This document shows positions 7,979 to 17,050 of a stretch of 64,000 nucleotides of DNA, piece by piece. A program made the position numbers and the translations under genes. The stretch comes from Acidimicrobiales bacterium. GTDB taxonomy: Bacteria; Actinomycetota; Acidimicrobiia; Acidimicrobiales; Aldehydirespiratoraceae. The first letter of the stretch is position 1; the number at the start of each line of letters is the position of its first letter. The notes beneath the pieces were generated by a model. It was not told the DNA's origin. It was given only the letters and a program-made list of their open reading frames with translations, and searched no databases. Location of the stretch: contig JAJCXZ010000026.1 of the NCBI GenBank assembly GCA_029263175.1, forward strand, positions 1 through 64,000, read 5' to 3'.

Positions 7979-9622
7979 ATGACCGTCGAGTTCACCGCAC
8001 CAGGGCCGGGCACGTGGGAACTCGACCGTTCGCACTACGCCTCGGGGATGACGCCGATCACCGAGGAGATCGTCCGGGACGCGGTGGCAAAAGCGTACCG
8101 CGAAGGATTCGCCCGTCGGGGTGTGCCCGCCGACACCGTCGACATGAAGGCGGTCAACGGTTTCTCCTACACCCGCGTCCGTCCTCTGTTCGGCGCCGAC
8201 AGCACCTCTAAACGTACGCCGCCGGATTGGCTCGTCAAGCTGATCGGCAGGCTCCACCCCGAGATGCGGCGTCGAGAAAGGCGTGCCACAGAGGAGCTCG
8301 AAACCGGGAAAGCTTTCAGAGCCACCCTGAACGAATGGAACGAGACGACCAAGCCCGCAGTGCTCGCCCGCAACCTCCGCTACCAGTCGATCGATCTCGC
8401 TGATCTCGACGAAGACGCACTCGCTGTCCACGTGGATGGTTTGATCGCAAACTTCTTCGCCATGAACGCCCTGCACCACAGTCTCCACATCGACGATCTG
8501 GGCCCACTCGGCGTCTTCGTGGTCCACTGTCGCGACTGGGGCATCGACACCGAACTGGCCGTCCAGGCGCTCATCGGCGCCACGCCATCTACCAGCGAAC
8601 CGCGCCGCAGACTCGCCGAGATCCGCGCCGCCGTGGAGAACGCCGGCGCGAGACCGACGTCGCTCGACGACGTGCGCGCGGTTTCCTCCGCGGTCGCCGA
8701 AAAGCTCGATGCCTACGTCACCCGTCATGGTTCGGTCCTCTACAGCGGCTACGAACTCGACACCCCCACCCTGGCCGAACGACCCGACGTCATCGTGACC
8801 GCCATCATGAGTGCCACCGACCCCTCAGTCGACGACGACCGCGGGGAGAAGGCCGCGGCCGATATACGCAGGCAGATCCCCGAGGCGGAGCGATCCGAAT
8901 TCGATCGTCTGCTCGAAAACGCCCGCCTGGCGATGGACATGCGCGACGACAACGGCCCGTTGACCATCGAGTGGCCGGGCGGTCTGCTGCGGCTGGCGCT
9001 TCTCGAAGCGGGTCGCCGCCTGGCCCGACGAGGCCGAATCACAGAAGTCGAGCACGTGTTCGAGCTGGCGTCTGGAGAGGTCGCTCCTCTCGTTCGCTCC
9101 GGCACCGGCCCCGACGCCGCCGAGCTCGCCGCCCGAGCAGCCGAACGAGCGGCGTCGCGAACGCTCGATCCACCGCCTTACCTCGGACCCGATCCGGTCG
9201 AACCGCCCCTCCACCTCCTCCCACCGGCAATGGCGCGCACGATGGACATGGTCGTCACCGTCATACAGGCGCTGTTCGGCGTGAAGGACGATGCTCGCGC
9301 CTCTCTCACCGGCACCGGGATAGGGGACGAAGTGTTCGTCGGCATCGCCCGCACCGCCGAGACGGCCGAGGAAGCGATCGCCACGATGGAGGACGGCGAC
9401 ATTCTCGTCACCCGCGCGACGTCACCGGCGTTCAACCTCGTGCTCGCCATCGCCGGCGGACTCGTAACAGTGCACGGTGGACCGATGTGTCACGCCGCGG
9501 TCTTGTCTCGCGAGCTCAAGCTTCCTGCGGTCATCGGTGTCGAGGACTGCCTCGAACACATCAACACGGGTGACCGGGTCGAGATCGACCCGATCAAGGG
9601 AACCGTGCGAATCCTCGACTGA
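7979..9622 (+). CDS. PEP-utilising-enzyme mobile-domain protein lacking an ATP-grasp domain
   Basis: This is a 547-residue cytoplasmic protein. The C-terminal ~90 residues form a PEP-utiliser swivelling domain: ILVTRATSP, GGLVTVHGGPMCHAAVLSRE with the phosphorylatable His near 505, then LKLPAVIGV and GDRVEID. In pyruvate-phosphate dikinase and PEP synthase this domain carries phosphate between an ATP-grasp domain and a PEP/pyruvate barrel. Here the N-terminal ~430 residues are mostly helical and show neither of these. Phosphotransfer would need a separate partner or a different donor. A strong AAGGAG precedes the ATG. The gene ends back to back with the convergent oxidase (TGATCA holds both stops). 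The product is unknown; linkage to the upstream crotonase suggests CoA-ester or aromatic metabolism. Confidence 0.75.
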   Translation: MTVEFTAPGPGTWELDRSHYASGMTPITEEIVRDAVAKAYREGFARRGVPADTVDMKAVNGFSYTRVRPLFGADSTSKRTPPDWLVKLIGRLHPEMRRRERRATEELETGKAFRATLNEWNETTKPAVLARNLRYQSIDLADLDEDALAVHVDGLIANFFAMNALHHSLHIDDLGPLGVFVVHCRDWGIDTELAVQALIGATPSTSEPRRRLAEIRAAVENAGARPTSLDDVRAVSSAVAEKLDAYVTRHGSVLYSGYELDTPTLAERPDVIVTAIMSATDPSVDDDRGEKAAADIRRQIPEAERSEFDRLLENARLAMDMRDDNGPLTIEWPGGLLRLALLEAGRRLARRGRITEVEHVFELASGEVAPLVRSGTGPDAAELAARAAERAASRTLDPPPYLGPDPVEPPLHLLPPAMARTMDMVVTVIQALFGVKDDARASLTGTGIGDEVFVGIARTAETAEEAIATMEDGDILVTRATSPAFNLVLAIAGGLVTVHGGPMCHAAVLSRELKLPAVIGVEDCLEHINTGDRVEIDPIKGTVRILD

Positions 9623-10801
9623 TCAGTTCTGCTCGACGAGCGAAGCGATTCGTTCCCCCCACGCGTCGCTGCCCTTGGCGCCACCGCCGTTGCCGGCCGT
9701 AGCGACAAAGAGGCCGTCGCCCTGGTGCTCGATGATCGGGATCCGATCAGGGCTATAGGTGATGAGACACGGTTGCGTTCGCACGGACACGAATTCGACC
9801 GCCGGCCAGAGCGTCCGAAGCACCGGCTCAAAGATCGGCAGATAGCGGGGATCGGTATCGCTGTTGAACCATTCCTGGATCTCGTCCAGGTCTGTCATGG
9901 GATGATCAAGGGTCGTGTTGGCGCCCATCTTGATGTAGCAGCGCCCATCGTCGTAGCGCACCGGCGGCACCATGTAGATGCCCTCGAGGTCGACGACATC
10001 GATGAGGTACTTCACCGTTGGGGCATCGCCCAGCGCAACGGCATCGGCCTCTGAAACCTCGCCGAGCACGACCACCTCCGACTTGAGCGACACGGGGGCC
10101 GGCACCGGGAGCAGTCCGTTGAAATTCGTGAACGCACCTGCGCATACGACAACCTTTGGGGCCAGGAAGGTCTCGCCGCCTGCTGTCTCCACGCTGAATC
10201 GACCGTCGGCTCGCGAGATACGTGATGCAGTGTCGACCAGGAACGCAGCGCCCGCCCGCTGGGCCAACGTGTTCTGTGCGGCAATGAGCCGTTTCGGCTG
10301 GATGTAGCCCGCCGGCGACGGCTCGAACGCCACATAGTGCGTAGCGGGGAAGTTGATCGACGGCCATGTTTCGCGCCATGTCGAGTCACCGGCCTCATAG
10401 AGCGTGAAGCTCACACCGGTTTCACCCATGACCTCGATCGGGTCGGCGTTGATGCCGTCGCCGCCCGGACGCGAAACGATCAAGCACCCGACGTCGTGGA
10501 AGAACGTGATTCCCGAAGCTTCCTCGAGACGGCGATAACCGGCGACGGCGCGGGCCGTCACGTCGGCCCAGGCAGGATCGCGATCCTGGCGGCGAGTCAG
10601 GCGAGCTGCGTCGTTGTGGCTGGAGTACACCCGATGGGTCGGCCAATTCGCCTCCGGGGTTCCCCGCACATCGGGTCCGCTGGAGGCGGCACCGATGTTG
10701 AGGACGTCGTGGCCCCGCTCGGCGAGATGCCGGGTGGTCGCCGACCCGAACAGACCGTTGCCGATCACGATGATGGCGGGCGAGCTCAGAAACCGATCCA
10801 A
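9623..10801 (-). CDS. FAD-dependent oxidoreductase, DAO family
   Basis: This protein of about 392 residues has an N-terminal Rossmann motif, IIVIGNGLFGSATTRHLAERG, the GxGxxG dinucleotide site of D-amino-acid/glycine/sarcosine-type oxidases. Further family features are VVCAGAFTN (mid-protein), YLIDVVDLEGIYMVPP and a C-terminal GLFVATAGNGGGAKGSDAWGE segment that closes the FAD site. The start is not clear: the first ATG (10873) would overlap the GNAT gene by 88 bp with non-family sequence. I chose TTG at 10801, and a CTG at 10789 would make a 4-bp stop/start overlap. The substrate is probably a secondary amine or amino acid. It is coupled to the GNAT gene. Confidence 0.75.
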   Translation of the reverse strand: MDRFLSSPAIIVIGNGLFGSATTRHLAERGHDVLNIGAASSGPDVRGTPEANWPTHRVYSSHNDAARLTRRQDRDPAWADVTARAVAGYRRLEEASGITFFHDVGCLIVSRPGGDGINADPIEVMGETGVSFTLYEAGDSTWRETWPSINFPATHYVAFEPSPAGYIQPKRLIAAQNTLAQRAGAAFLVDTASRISRADGRFSVETAGGETFLAPKVVVCAGAFTNFNGLLPVPAPVSLKSEVVVLGEVSEADAVALGDAPTVKYLIDVVDLEGIYMVPPVRYDDGRCYIKMGANTTLDHPMTDLDEIQEWFNSDTDPRYLPIFEPVLRTLWPAVEFVSVRTQPCLITYSPDRIPIIEHQGDGLFVATAGNGGGAKGSDAWGERIASLVEQN

Positions 10802-11379
10802 GTGTCGATGAGGTCGGGGCCGCGATCGGTCCAGTCTTCGGTGGTCATGGCGTAGCGAATGTGGTCTTCCCACACTCCGTTGATCTCGAGATACCTGAGC
10901 GCGATTCCCTCTTCGCGGAATTCCAGCTTGTCGACCACCCGACGACTGGAGTCGTTGCGGGGCACGATCGCGGCCTGCACCCGATGGAGGTGGAGCTCTT
11001 CGAACGCGAAGCGCAACACCACGACCAGCGCTTCAGGGATGTAACTGTTGCCGGCGAGACGCTCGTCGATCCAGTAACCCACGTAGGCGTTCTGGAACGG
11101 CCCGCGCTGGATCGAGTTGAGGTTGACCTCACCGCCGAAGTGGCCATCGACAAAGACACCAAAGCCATAGCCGCTGCCCAACTGGCGCTCGCGTTGACGC
11201 GCCGAACAGCGGACACCAAATGCGTGCGAGTCCTCGACAACATCTGGCTGACCGGGGAGCCGCTGGGGCTCCCACTTGGTCAACCAGTCGTCATTTCGCC
11301 GGCGAACATCCTGCCACTTGGCAAAATCGCCGGGTTCGAGTGGACGAAGAAGAACCCGCCGTCCGAAGAGCGTTGTCAC
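10786..11379 (-). CDS. GNAT N-acetyltransferase, RimJ/RimL type
   Basis: This 197-residue protein matches the RimJ/RimL group that acetylates N-termini or small amines with acetyl-CoA. It has LFGRRVLLRPLEPGDFAKW at the N-terminus, GEVNLNSIQRGPFQNAYVGYWIDE in the central sheet, and LHRVQAAIVPRNDSSRRVVDKLEF, the acetyl-CoA-binding and helix region. R-x-x-R-x-x-x-x-P is conserved near the N-terminus. The gene begins with ATG (11379) and its 3' end overlaps the oxidase start. The target is unknown. Confidence 0.85.
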   Translation of the reverse strand: MTTLFGRRVLLRPLEPGDFAKWQDVRRRNDDWLTKWEPQRLPGQPDVVEDSHAFGVRCSARQRERQLGSGYGFGVFVDGHFGGEVNLNSIQRGPFQNAYVGYWIDERLAGNSYIPEALVVVLRFAFEELHLHRVQAAIVPRNDSSRRVVDKLEFREEGIALRYLEINGVWEDHIRYAMTTEDWTDRGPDLIDTWIGF

Positions 11380-11434
11380 GGTCCGTGAGCGTAGAGCATC
11401 AATACCGGGAAGCTGCGCCGCTGAGTCGCGTGTC

Positions 11435-12583
11435 TCAGAATTCCAGCTGCGACTTCAGATACTCGGTGGCCTCGATGAACTCTTCGACCATCTCGAACAC
11501 GACCCGGGTCGCGGGCTTCGACTCGTTCATGGTGCCGACGATCTGCCCGACGAAGTAGTTCGCCAGCTGCTCGGCACCGGATCCCTTCGTGTAGGCGGCC
11601 CGGTTGATGCGGCTGATGGCCTCGTCGATGAGCACGGGCTGAGCCGGCATGCCAAGCGGCATGGGCGTGTCCGGATTGTCCCACTCCTCGGTCCAGGCCG
11701 ACTTGAGCTGGCGGGCGTGCTTGCCCGTGCGGCTCCGGGAGCGAACCGTGTCCGAGGAGTTCGCTTTGAGGAACTTCTGCTTCACCACCGGATGGGTCTC
11801 TGCTTCCTCGGTGGTCAGCCACACGGATCCACACCACACACCCTGAGCACCCAGCGCCATCGCCGCGGCCATCTGACGGCCACGACCAATGCCGCCGGCG
11901 CCGAGCACCGGCGTGTTGCCGACCGCGTCCACTATTTCGGGAATGAGCACCATGGTGCCGATCTCACCGGTGTGACCACCGGCCTCCGAACCCTGGGCGA
12001 TGATGAAGTCCACACCTGCGTTCACGTGACGCTCGGCGTGTTGGGCCTTGCCGGCCAGCGCACCGACCTTGCGGCCCGCTTCCTTGCATCGCTCGATCAT
12101 GTGCTGTGGCGGCGGCCCGAGTGCATTCACGATCAGAGCTGACCTGTGGGCGAGCGCGATGTCGAGGTTGGGCTCCTGTGAGTCGGCAGAAAACGGCGCA
12201 GCCTTGTCGTCGGCACCCCCCATGGCACTGTTGGACCCTTGATCGTCTGCCGGAAGCGGAGGTACGCCGTAGCGGTCGAGAATGTCGTCGACGAAGGCGC
12301 GATGCTCGGCGGGGATCATGTTGCGGACGTGACCCATGTCGACCCCGCCCTCGTCCGATCCGAGGTACTTGGCCGGCACGATCAGGTCGACGCCAAACGG
12401 CTTGTCACCGACCTCGGCCTCGATCCATTCAAGGTCGATCTCGAGCGCACTCGGCGAATGCGCCACCGCGCCGAGCACGCCGACGCCGCCGGCCTTGGTG
12501 ACGGCAGCGACCACGTCGCGGCAATGGCTGAACGCAAAGATCGGGAACTCGACCCCGAACATCTCCGTGATATCGGTCTTCAT
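11435..12583 (-). CDS. Nitronate monooxygenase-like FMN TIM-barrel protein
   Basis: This 382-residue protein is of the 2-nitropropane dioxygenase/nitronate monooxygenase and enoyl-reductase-like superfamily. The N-terminus FGVEFPIFAFSHCRDVVAAVTKAGGVGVLG is diagnostic. GVDFIIAQGSEAGGHTGEIGTMVLIPEIV holds the flavin-phosphate and catalytic-His region, followed by TPVLGAGGIGRGRQMAAAMALGAQGVWCG. The ATG at 12583 has an AGGAG seven bases upstream. It lies 21 bp downstream of the acyl-CoA dehydrogenase gene and is the last gene of the acyl-CoA operon. Real substrates in such clusters are often unsaturated or nitro acyl compounds; none can be assigned here. Confidence 0.85.
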   Translation of the reverse strand: MKTDITEMFGVEFPIFAFSHCRDVVAAVTKAGGVGVLGAVAHSPSALEIDLEWIEAEVGDKPFGVDLIVPAKYLGSDEGGVDMGHVRNMIPAEHRAFVDDILDRYGVPPLPADDQGSNSAMGGADDKAAPFSADSQEPNLDIALAHRSALIVNALGPPPQHMIERCKEAGRKVGALAGKAQHAERHVNAGVDFIIAQGSEAGGHTGEIGTMVLIPEIVDAVGNTPVLGAGGIGRGRQMAAAMALGAQGVWCGSVWLTTEEAETHPVVKQKFLKANSSDTVRSRSRTGKHARQLKSAWTEEWDNPDTPMPLGMPAQPVLIDEAISRINRAAYTKGSGAEQLANYFVGQIVGTMNESKPATRVVFEMVEEFIEATEYLKSQLEF

Positions 12584-12604
12584 GACGTGTCTCCTGGTCG
12601 GTTC

Positions 12605-13870
12605 TTACGCGATGTGCTTGCGAGCAGCCTGGTTCTCAGCCCACGACATGCCCTTCTCGAGATTTGGTTCGCGGGGCAGACCGAGCACCTGCTCCGCCAC
12701 GATGTTGCGTTGGACTGCCCAGGTGCCACCGCCCAGCGTGAGGGCAGGGGCAAACAGGAAGCCGTAGTGCCAGACCGGGTCGACGGCCGGATACTGGCTT
12801 TCCTTGCCGCGTCCGAAGTTGATCTCGGTGCCACCGGTGCGCATGCTCGGCGGGATTGCTCCTCGAGGACCCGAACCGGTGAGCATCCCGTGGCTTCCGG
12901 TCAGTTCCTTGGCCAACTCCATCACCTCTTGACCATGCTCGTCGGCCATCAGCTTCTGGATGGATGCCTCGGTACCAGGCGTGCGGCCGTTGAGCTTGGC
13001 CGACAGGGTGCGCAAACGGTTGAGCCGGAGCACTTCCGCATTGGCGTGCATCCGGGCGATCTTGTCGCGCATTATCGGATCGGATTCGCCGCCATTCTCC
13101 CGTACGAGATCGAGCAACATTTCTGCTGACGGGCCCGAGCCCCAGAGCGAACCCGCCGACGAGAGCGAAACGCGCTCGTTGGCCAGGGTGACCTTCGCCA
13201 GACGCCAGCCATCACCCTCCTCGCCGATCCGAGCGCTCACCGGCAGCCGCATGTCATCGAAGAAGACCTGGTTGAACGAGTGCGCGGTCGTCATGTCGAT
13301 GATCGGTGACATCGACAGACCGGGCGTGTCCATGGGGACGGCGAAGTACGAGATTCCCTTGTGCTTCGGGGCGTCCGGGTCCGTGCGCGCAATGAGGATG
13401 CCCATGTCGCTCACGTGTGCGCCCGACGACCAGATCTTCGAGCCGTTGATCACATACTCATCGCCGTCGCGTTCTGCGCGGGTGGCGAGGTTTGCCAGAT
13501 CCGAGCCCGCCTCGGTTTCGGAGAACAGCTGACACCAGATCTCCTCGTGGGTGAAGATCTTGTCGAGGTAGCGATCCTTTTGCTCCTGGTTTCCGCCCAG
13601 GAGGATCGTGGGAGCGGCCCAACCGATTCCGATCGCGTTCGTTCCCATCTTCTTGCGCTTCGCGTCAGGCGCGATCTTCAGCCCGTCAAGCTCCTGGCTG
13701 ATGATGATCTGGTGGATCGGATCGGCCTCGATCCCCCACGGCGCCGGCCAGTGCGGCGCAACATAGCCGGCCGCGTGAAGATCGGACTGGGTGGGGTTGG
13801 GGTTTGCCTTTCGCCATGCGCGCACCACCAGCCGACGGGGGTCGTCGTCACCGGGAAAGTCGAAGTCCAT
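12605..13870 (-). CDS. Acyl-CoA dehydrogenase
   Basis: This is a 421-residue FAD-dependent alpha,beta-dehydrogenase of acyl-CoA. Visible features are WPAPWGIEADPIHQIIISQEL at the N-terminus, CQLFSETEAGSDLANLATRAERDGDEYVINGSKIWSSGAH (FAD/substrate region), VFFDDMRLPVSARIG, and a C-terminal helical domain with GSHGMLTG. The C-terminal catalytic base is not obvious by eye. The ATG overlaps the preceding crotonase stop as TGATG, so translation is coupled. In an Atu-type pathway this step would match citronellyl-CoA dehydrogenation (AtuD), but assignment to a particular chain is inference. Confidence 0.9.
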   Translation of the reverse strand: MDFDFPGDDDPRRLVVRAWRKANPNPTQSDLHAAGYVAPHWPAPWGIEADPIHQIIISQELDGLKIAPDAKRKKMGTNAIGIGWAAPTILLGGNQEQKDRYLDKIFTHEEIWCQLFSETEAGSDLANLATRAERDGDEYVINGSKIWSSGAHVSDMGILIARTDPDAPKHKGISYFAVPMDTPGLSMSPIIDMTTAHSFNQVFFDDMRLPVSARIGEEGDGWRLAKVTLANERVSLSSAGSLWGSGPSAEMLLDLVRENGGESDPIMRDKIARMHANAEVLRLNRLRTLSAKLNGRTPGTEASIQKLMADEHGQEVMELAKELTGSHGMLTGSGPRGAIPPSMRTGGTEINFGRGKESQYPAVDPVWHYGFLFAPALTLGGGTWAVQRNIVAEQVLGLPREPNLEKGMSWAENQAARKHIA

Positions 13871-14658
13871 CAGTTGTCTCCAGAGTCGGGTTGGGGGATC
13901 CAGCTCGCGGGTCGTTTCTCGAGAAAGGCGGCCATGCCCTCTTTGGCTTCATCGGTGCGAAAGAGCGAGGCGGAGAACTCAGCTGTCCACGCGAACGCCT
14001 CCTCCATCGTCATGTCCGGCACCCTGGCGAGCAGCTGCTTGCTCGCCGCAAGCGCACCGGGGGAACCGGCGAGGAGGTCGGTGACCACCTCATCGACTGC
14101 GGCGTCCATCTCCTCTGCGGGGACGGCACGATTGATGATGCCCATTCGCTCGGCCTCGGGGGCCAGGAACCGGTTGCCGCGCAGGAAGGCGGCGCGCGCA
14201 TCACTGGCACGCATCTTGGGCAGGCAGAGCACCGAGATCATGGCGGGAGCGACGCCGACTCGAACCTCGGTGAATCCCATCTTCGCGGTGTTGAGCACAA
14301 CCGAGTAGTCCATGGCTGCGGCAATGCCCATGCCTCCGGCAACGGTGTGGCCGTTGATCTTGCCGACATAGGGCTTGGCCGACTTGCCGAAGCGAGCGAA
14401 CAGTTCTGCCCCATCCACTTTGCGGACGGGCTTGTCGGTCTCACTTCGCCCGGAACGTTGCGACAAGTTCGCTCCTGCGCAGAACACGGTGCCGGCGTTT
14501 GTCAACACGATGACGCGCACGCCGTCATCGGCCTCCGCCGCGTCCAACGCGTCCATCAGCTCGGCAAGCAACAGAGGACTCAACGAGTTCCGGTTCTCCA
14601 CGTCGTTGAGGGTGACCGTGCACACGCCGCCCTTGGTTTCACTCAGTACGACACTCAT
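13870..14658 (-). CDS. Enoyl-CoA hydratase/isomerase family protein
   Basis: This is a 262-residue crotonase. Oxyanion-hole segments are VLTNAGTVFCAGANLSQ and INGHTVAGGMGIAAAMDYSV. The first catalytic glutamate is kept (GFTEVRVGVAP), while the second position is not a glutamate (RAAFLRGN), as in isomerase-like or glutaconyl-type members. It sits in TGATG contact with both the TetR gene upstream and the acyl-CoA dehydrogenase downstream. In an acyclic-terpene-type pathway the crotonase hydrates the product of the carboxylase (AtuE). The catalytic pattern and context fit such a role but do not prove it. Confidence 0.88.
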   Translation of the reverse strand: MSVVLSETKGGVCTVTLNDVENRNSLSPLLLAELMDALDAAEADDGVRVIVLTNAGTVFCAGANLSQRSGRSETDKPVRKVDGAELFARFGKSAKPYVGKINGHTVAGGMGIAAAMDYSVVLNTAKMGFTEVRVGVAPAMISVLCLPKMRASDARAAFLRGNRFLAPEAERMGIINRAVPAEEMDAAVDEVVTDLLAGSPGALAASKQLLARVPDMTMEEAFAWTAEFSASLFRTDEAKEGMAAFLEKRPASWIPQPDSGDN

Positions 14659-15290
14659 CAGGTCCTCCGGAGTCCGGCCAGCACGACATCGACCATTTGG
14701 TCGGCTGCCTTCTTGGGCGATTCACGCAACCTCGGGATCACGTCGGCGCGGGCGAAGTCGCTGCCGAGGCCGGCGATCATTCGGGCGACCGCCGCAGTAT
14801 CGACGTCGTCGATCTCGCCCTGCTCGACCGCTTGGTCAAGGAGCGACCGGGTGACGTTGATCAGATAATCGGAATGGCCGGCGTTGAGCGCCACTCCCGC
14901 GGTCACTGTCGAGATGTCGCGGGCGAACTCCTCGGTCGTGTTCTGAACGGCAACCGTCGCGGCGCCGAGGTAGGCCCTGATCGCGTCAAGCGCAGTCATG
15001 TCGTCGTTGATGGCGTCGCGTGCGGCGCGGCCCACTTTGCGAAGGTTGCGGTCCACCACCATCAGCACGAGCTCGTTGCGGCTCTCGGCGAGGCCATAGA
15101 GCGTGCGCAACGAGCAGTTGAGCTGGCCGGCGAGCTCGGCCATGGTGACATCCACGAAGCCTTTGTCGAAGATCCGCCCGAGCTCATCGAGGATCTCACG
15201 CTGACGAGTCGTCAGCGCATCGGCTCGCTCTCGGCTCAGGACAGGGGCAGGAGCGGGCACGCCCCGGAGCCGCTCGAGCATTCCACCCAC
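14658..15290 (-). CDS. TetR-family transcriptional regulator of the acyl-CoA operon
   Basis: This protein of about 210 residues has an N-terminal TetR DNA-binding domain: REILDELGRIFDKGFVDVT, then MAELAGQLNCSLRTLYGLAESRNELV, the helix-turn-helix with the usual T-L-Y recognition helix. An all-helical ligand domain follows. The start is either GTG at 15290, which overlaps the AtuA stop by one base (TAGTG), or ATG at 15281; upstream in-frame sequence belongs to the AtuA gene. Being embedded in the operon, it probably represses it and is released by a pathway acyl-CoA, as AtuR does in Pseudomonas. That mechanism is inferred from the family. Confidence 0.85.
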   Translation of the reverse strand: MGGMLERLRGVPAPAPVLSRERADALTTRQREILDELGRIFDKGFVDVTMAELAGQLNCSLRTLYGLAESRNELVLMVVDRNLRKVGRAARDAINDDMTALDAIRAYLGAATVAVQNTTEEFARDISTVTAGVALNAGHSDYLINVTRSLLDQAVEQGEIDDVDTAAVARMIAGLGSDFARADVIPRLRESPKKAADQMVDVVLAGLRRT

Positions 15291-17050
15291 TAGTCGCCAC
15301 CCCGCAAGAGCGCTACGGGGATGTCGACGTGGCGGGCTCGAACCCACTCCCCCAGCGACTTGGCCTGCCCGTCTTGGCGAGTCGATGCGGCCACACCTTC
15401 CTGCAGGATTCCATGGATGAGAAAGTTGATCGACCAGATGTTGGGCATCGGATAGCGCTCGATTTGTAGATCCGCGGCTTCCGGGAGCAGCTCCCGCAGT
15501 TTCTCCACGGTGAGCATCTCGTCGAGCCACACATAGGACTCAGCGGATCTCGTGAAGAGTCCGAGGTTGGCGTTGCCACCCTTGTCGCCTGATCGCGAAC
15601 CGGCCACGAGCCCCAACGCGGCCCGACGGGTTTGGCCTTCTGGAACAGGAGGGAGCGCCGGCAGTGTGGGAACAACGGTCGCATCCGACCGCGGAGCCAC
15701 GCTTTCGACAACCGTGCGGGCACCGCCGAGAGTCACGACGTGCTGGGGCACGAGATCGGCCGGGATGAGTCCCGACGTGTGCACGCCGAATGGCCTCCCG
15801 AAGCTGGAGCCGGCGAGTCCGTAGTAGCCGGGAATCGTGGCCAGAGCCATCTCGCCGATGCCAACGCCGATGCCCTTGCACTTGCGTTCATCGGCGTCCT
15901 TGACGGTCAGGCGCCACGAGGCGGTGGCCGCTTCGTTGCTGGCCGGGTCGACGTGATCCGTGCGCACGACCGTTGACGTAACGGACTCGAAGTCTTCGGG
16001 GACATACGGAGCCGCCTTCCAGAACGCTGCTTCGAGCAGCTCCGCCTTCGCCTCGATGTCGAGCCCGGTCAGCGCCAGGTTCAGATCGCTGCGGAACCCG
16101 CCCCACGAGTTCATCGAGACCTTGAGCGTCTCCGGTGGCTTCTCCCCCCTGACATTCGAGACCAGCACCCGATCCGGGCCCTGCTCGCTCAACTCGATCG
16201 TGTCGAAGCGGCTGGTGACATCGGGGCCGAGATAGCCCGGGGAACCGATCTCGTAGAGCAACTGAGAGGTGACAGTTCCGATGGTGACCGCGCCACCGGT
16301 GCCGGCGTGCTTGGTGATCACCGACGAGCCATCAGCCGCCACTTCGGCAATCGGGAAGCCCGCTCGCTCGAGACCCGGGATCTCCGTGAAGAACGAATAG
16401 TTCCCGCCTGTGGCCTGAGTGCCACACTCGATGATGTGGCCTGCAGTCACTGCGCCGGCGAGTTGATCCCAGTCGTCACGGGCCCAGCCATGATGCCATG
16501 CCGCCGGGCCGCACACGATCGCGGCATCGGTGGTGCGACCAGTGACGACAATGTCGGCGCCCGAGTTCAGCGCATCGACGATGCCCCAGCAGCCGAGGTA
16601 GGCGTTCGCCGAGATGTAGTCGATCTCCGCCACCGGCTCGCCGGTCTCGAAGTTGACGATGTCGACCCCTGCGGCGCGGAGCTCTTCCATCCGCGGGAGG
16701 AGGTTGTCGCCGTTGACGTAGGCGATCGTCGGGTTGAGGCCGAGCGTGTCAGCCACCTCGGCAATGGCCTCGGCGCAATGGTCCGGGTCAAGGCCCCCGG
16801 CATTCGACACCACCCTGATGCCCTTGTCGAGGCAGGTGCCCATGACCTGCTCCATCTGCTTCACGAACGTGCGGGCGTAGCCACCACCCGGGCGCTTGGC
16901 TTGTGTGCGGGCCAGGATGAGCATCGTCAGCTCGGCCAACCAGTCGCCGGTGAGCGCGTCGATCGGCCCACCCTCGACCATCTCCTTGGCCGCGGAGACA
17001 CGATCCCCGTAGAAGCCTGAGCAGTTCGCGATCTTGATCGGTTCAGACAT
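15290..17050 (-). CDS. AtuA-like acyclic terpene utilisation protein (DUF1446)
   Basis: This 586-residue protein begins IKIANCSGFYGDRVSAAKEMVEGGPIDALTGDWLAELTM, the hallmark start of the AtuA/DUF1446 family. It continues with RVVSNAGGLDPDHCAEAI and SANAYLGCWGIVDALNSGADIVVTGRTTDAAIVCGPA. A C-terminal AtuA-like ferredoxin-fold region contains LGLVAGSRSGDKGGNANLGLFTRS. AtuA is required for citronellol/geraniol breakdown in Pseudomonas, but its reaction is unknown. The ATG at 17050 is preferred: GGAA lies seven bases upstream, and it gives an 8-bp overlap with the carboxylase gene. The product is cytoplasmic. The operon position next to both carboxylase subunits matches atu loci. Confidence 0.88.
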   Translation of the reverse strand: MSEPIKIANCSGFYGDRVSAAKEMVEGGPIDALTGDWLAELTMLILARTQAKRPGGGYARTFVKQMEQVMGTCLDKGIRVVSNAGGLDPDHCAEAIAEVADTLGLNPTIAYVNGDNLLPRMEELRAAGVDIVNFETGEPVAEIDYISANAYLGCWGIVDALNSGADIVVTGRTTDAAIVCGPAAWHHGWARDDWDQLAGAVTAGHIIECGTQATGGNYSFFTEIPGLERAGFPIAEVAADGSSVITKHAGTGGAVTIGTVTSQLLYEIGSPGYLGPDVTSRFDTIELSEQGPDRVLVSNVRGEKPPETLKVSMNSWGGFRSDLNLALTGLDIEAKAELLEAAFWKAAPYVPEDFESVTSTVVRTDHVDPASNEAATASWRLTVKDADERKCKGIGVGIGEMALATIPGYYGLAGSSFGRPFGVHTSGLIPADLVPQHVVTLGGARTVVESVAPRSDATVVPTLPALPPVPEGQTRRAALGLVAGSRSGDKGGNANLGLFTRSAESYVWLDEMLTVEKLRELLPEAADLQIERYPMPNIWSINFLIHGILQEGVAASTRQDGQAKSLGEWVRARHVDIPVALLRGGD

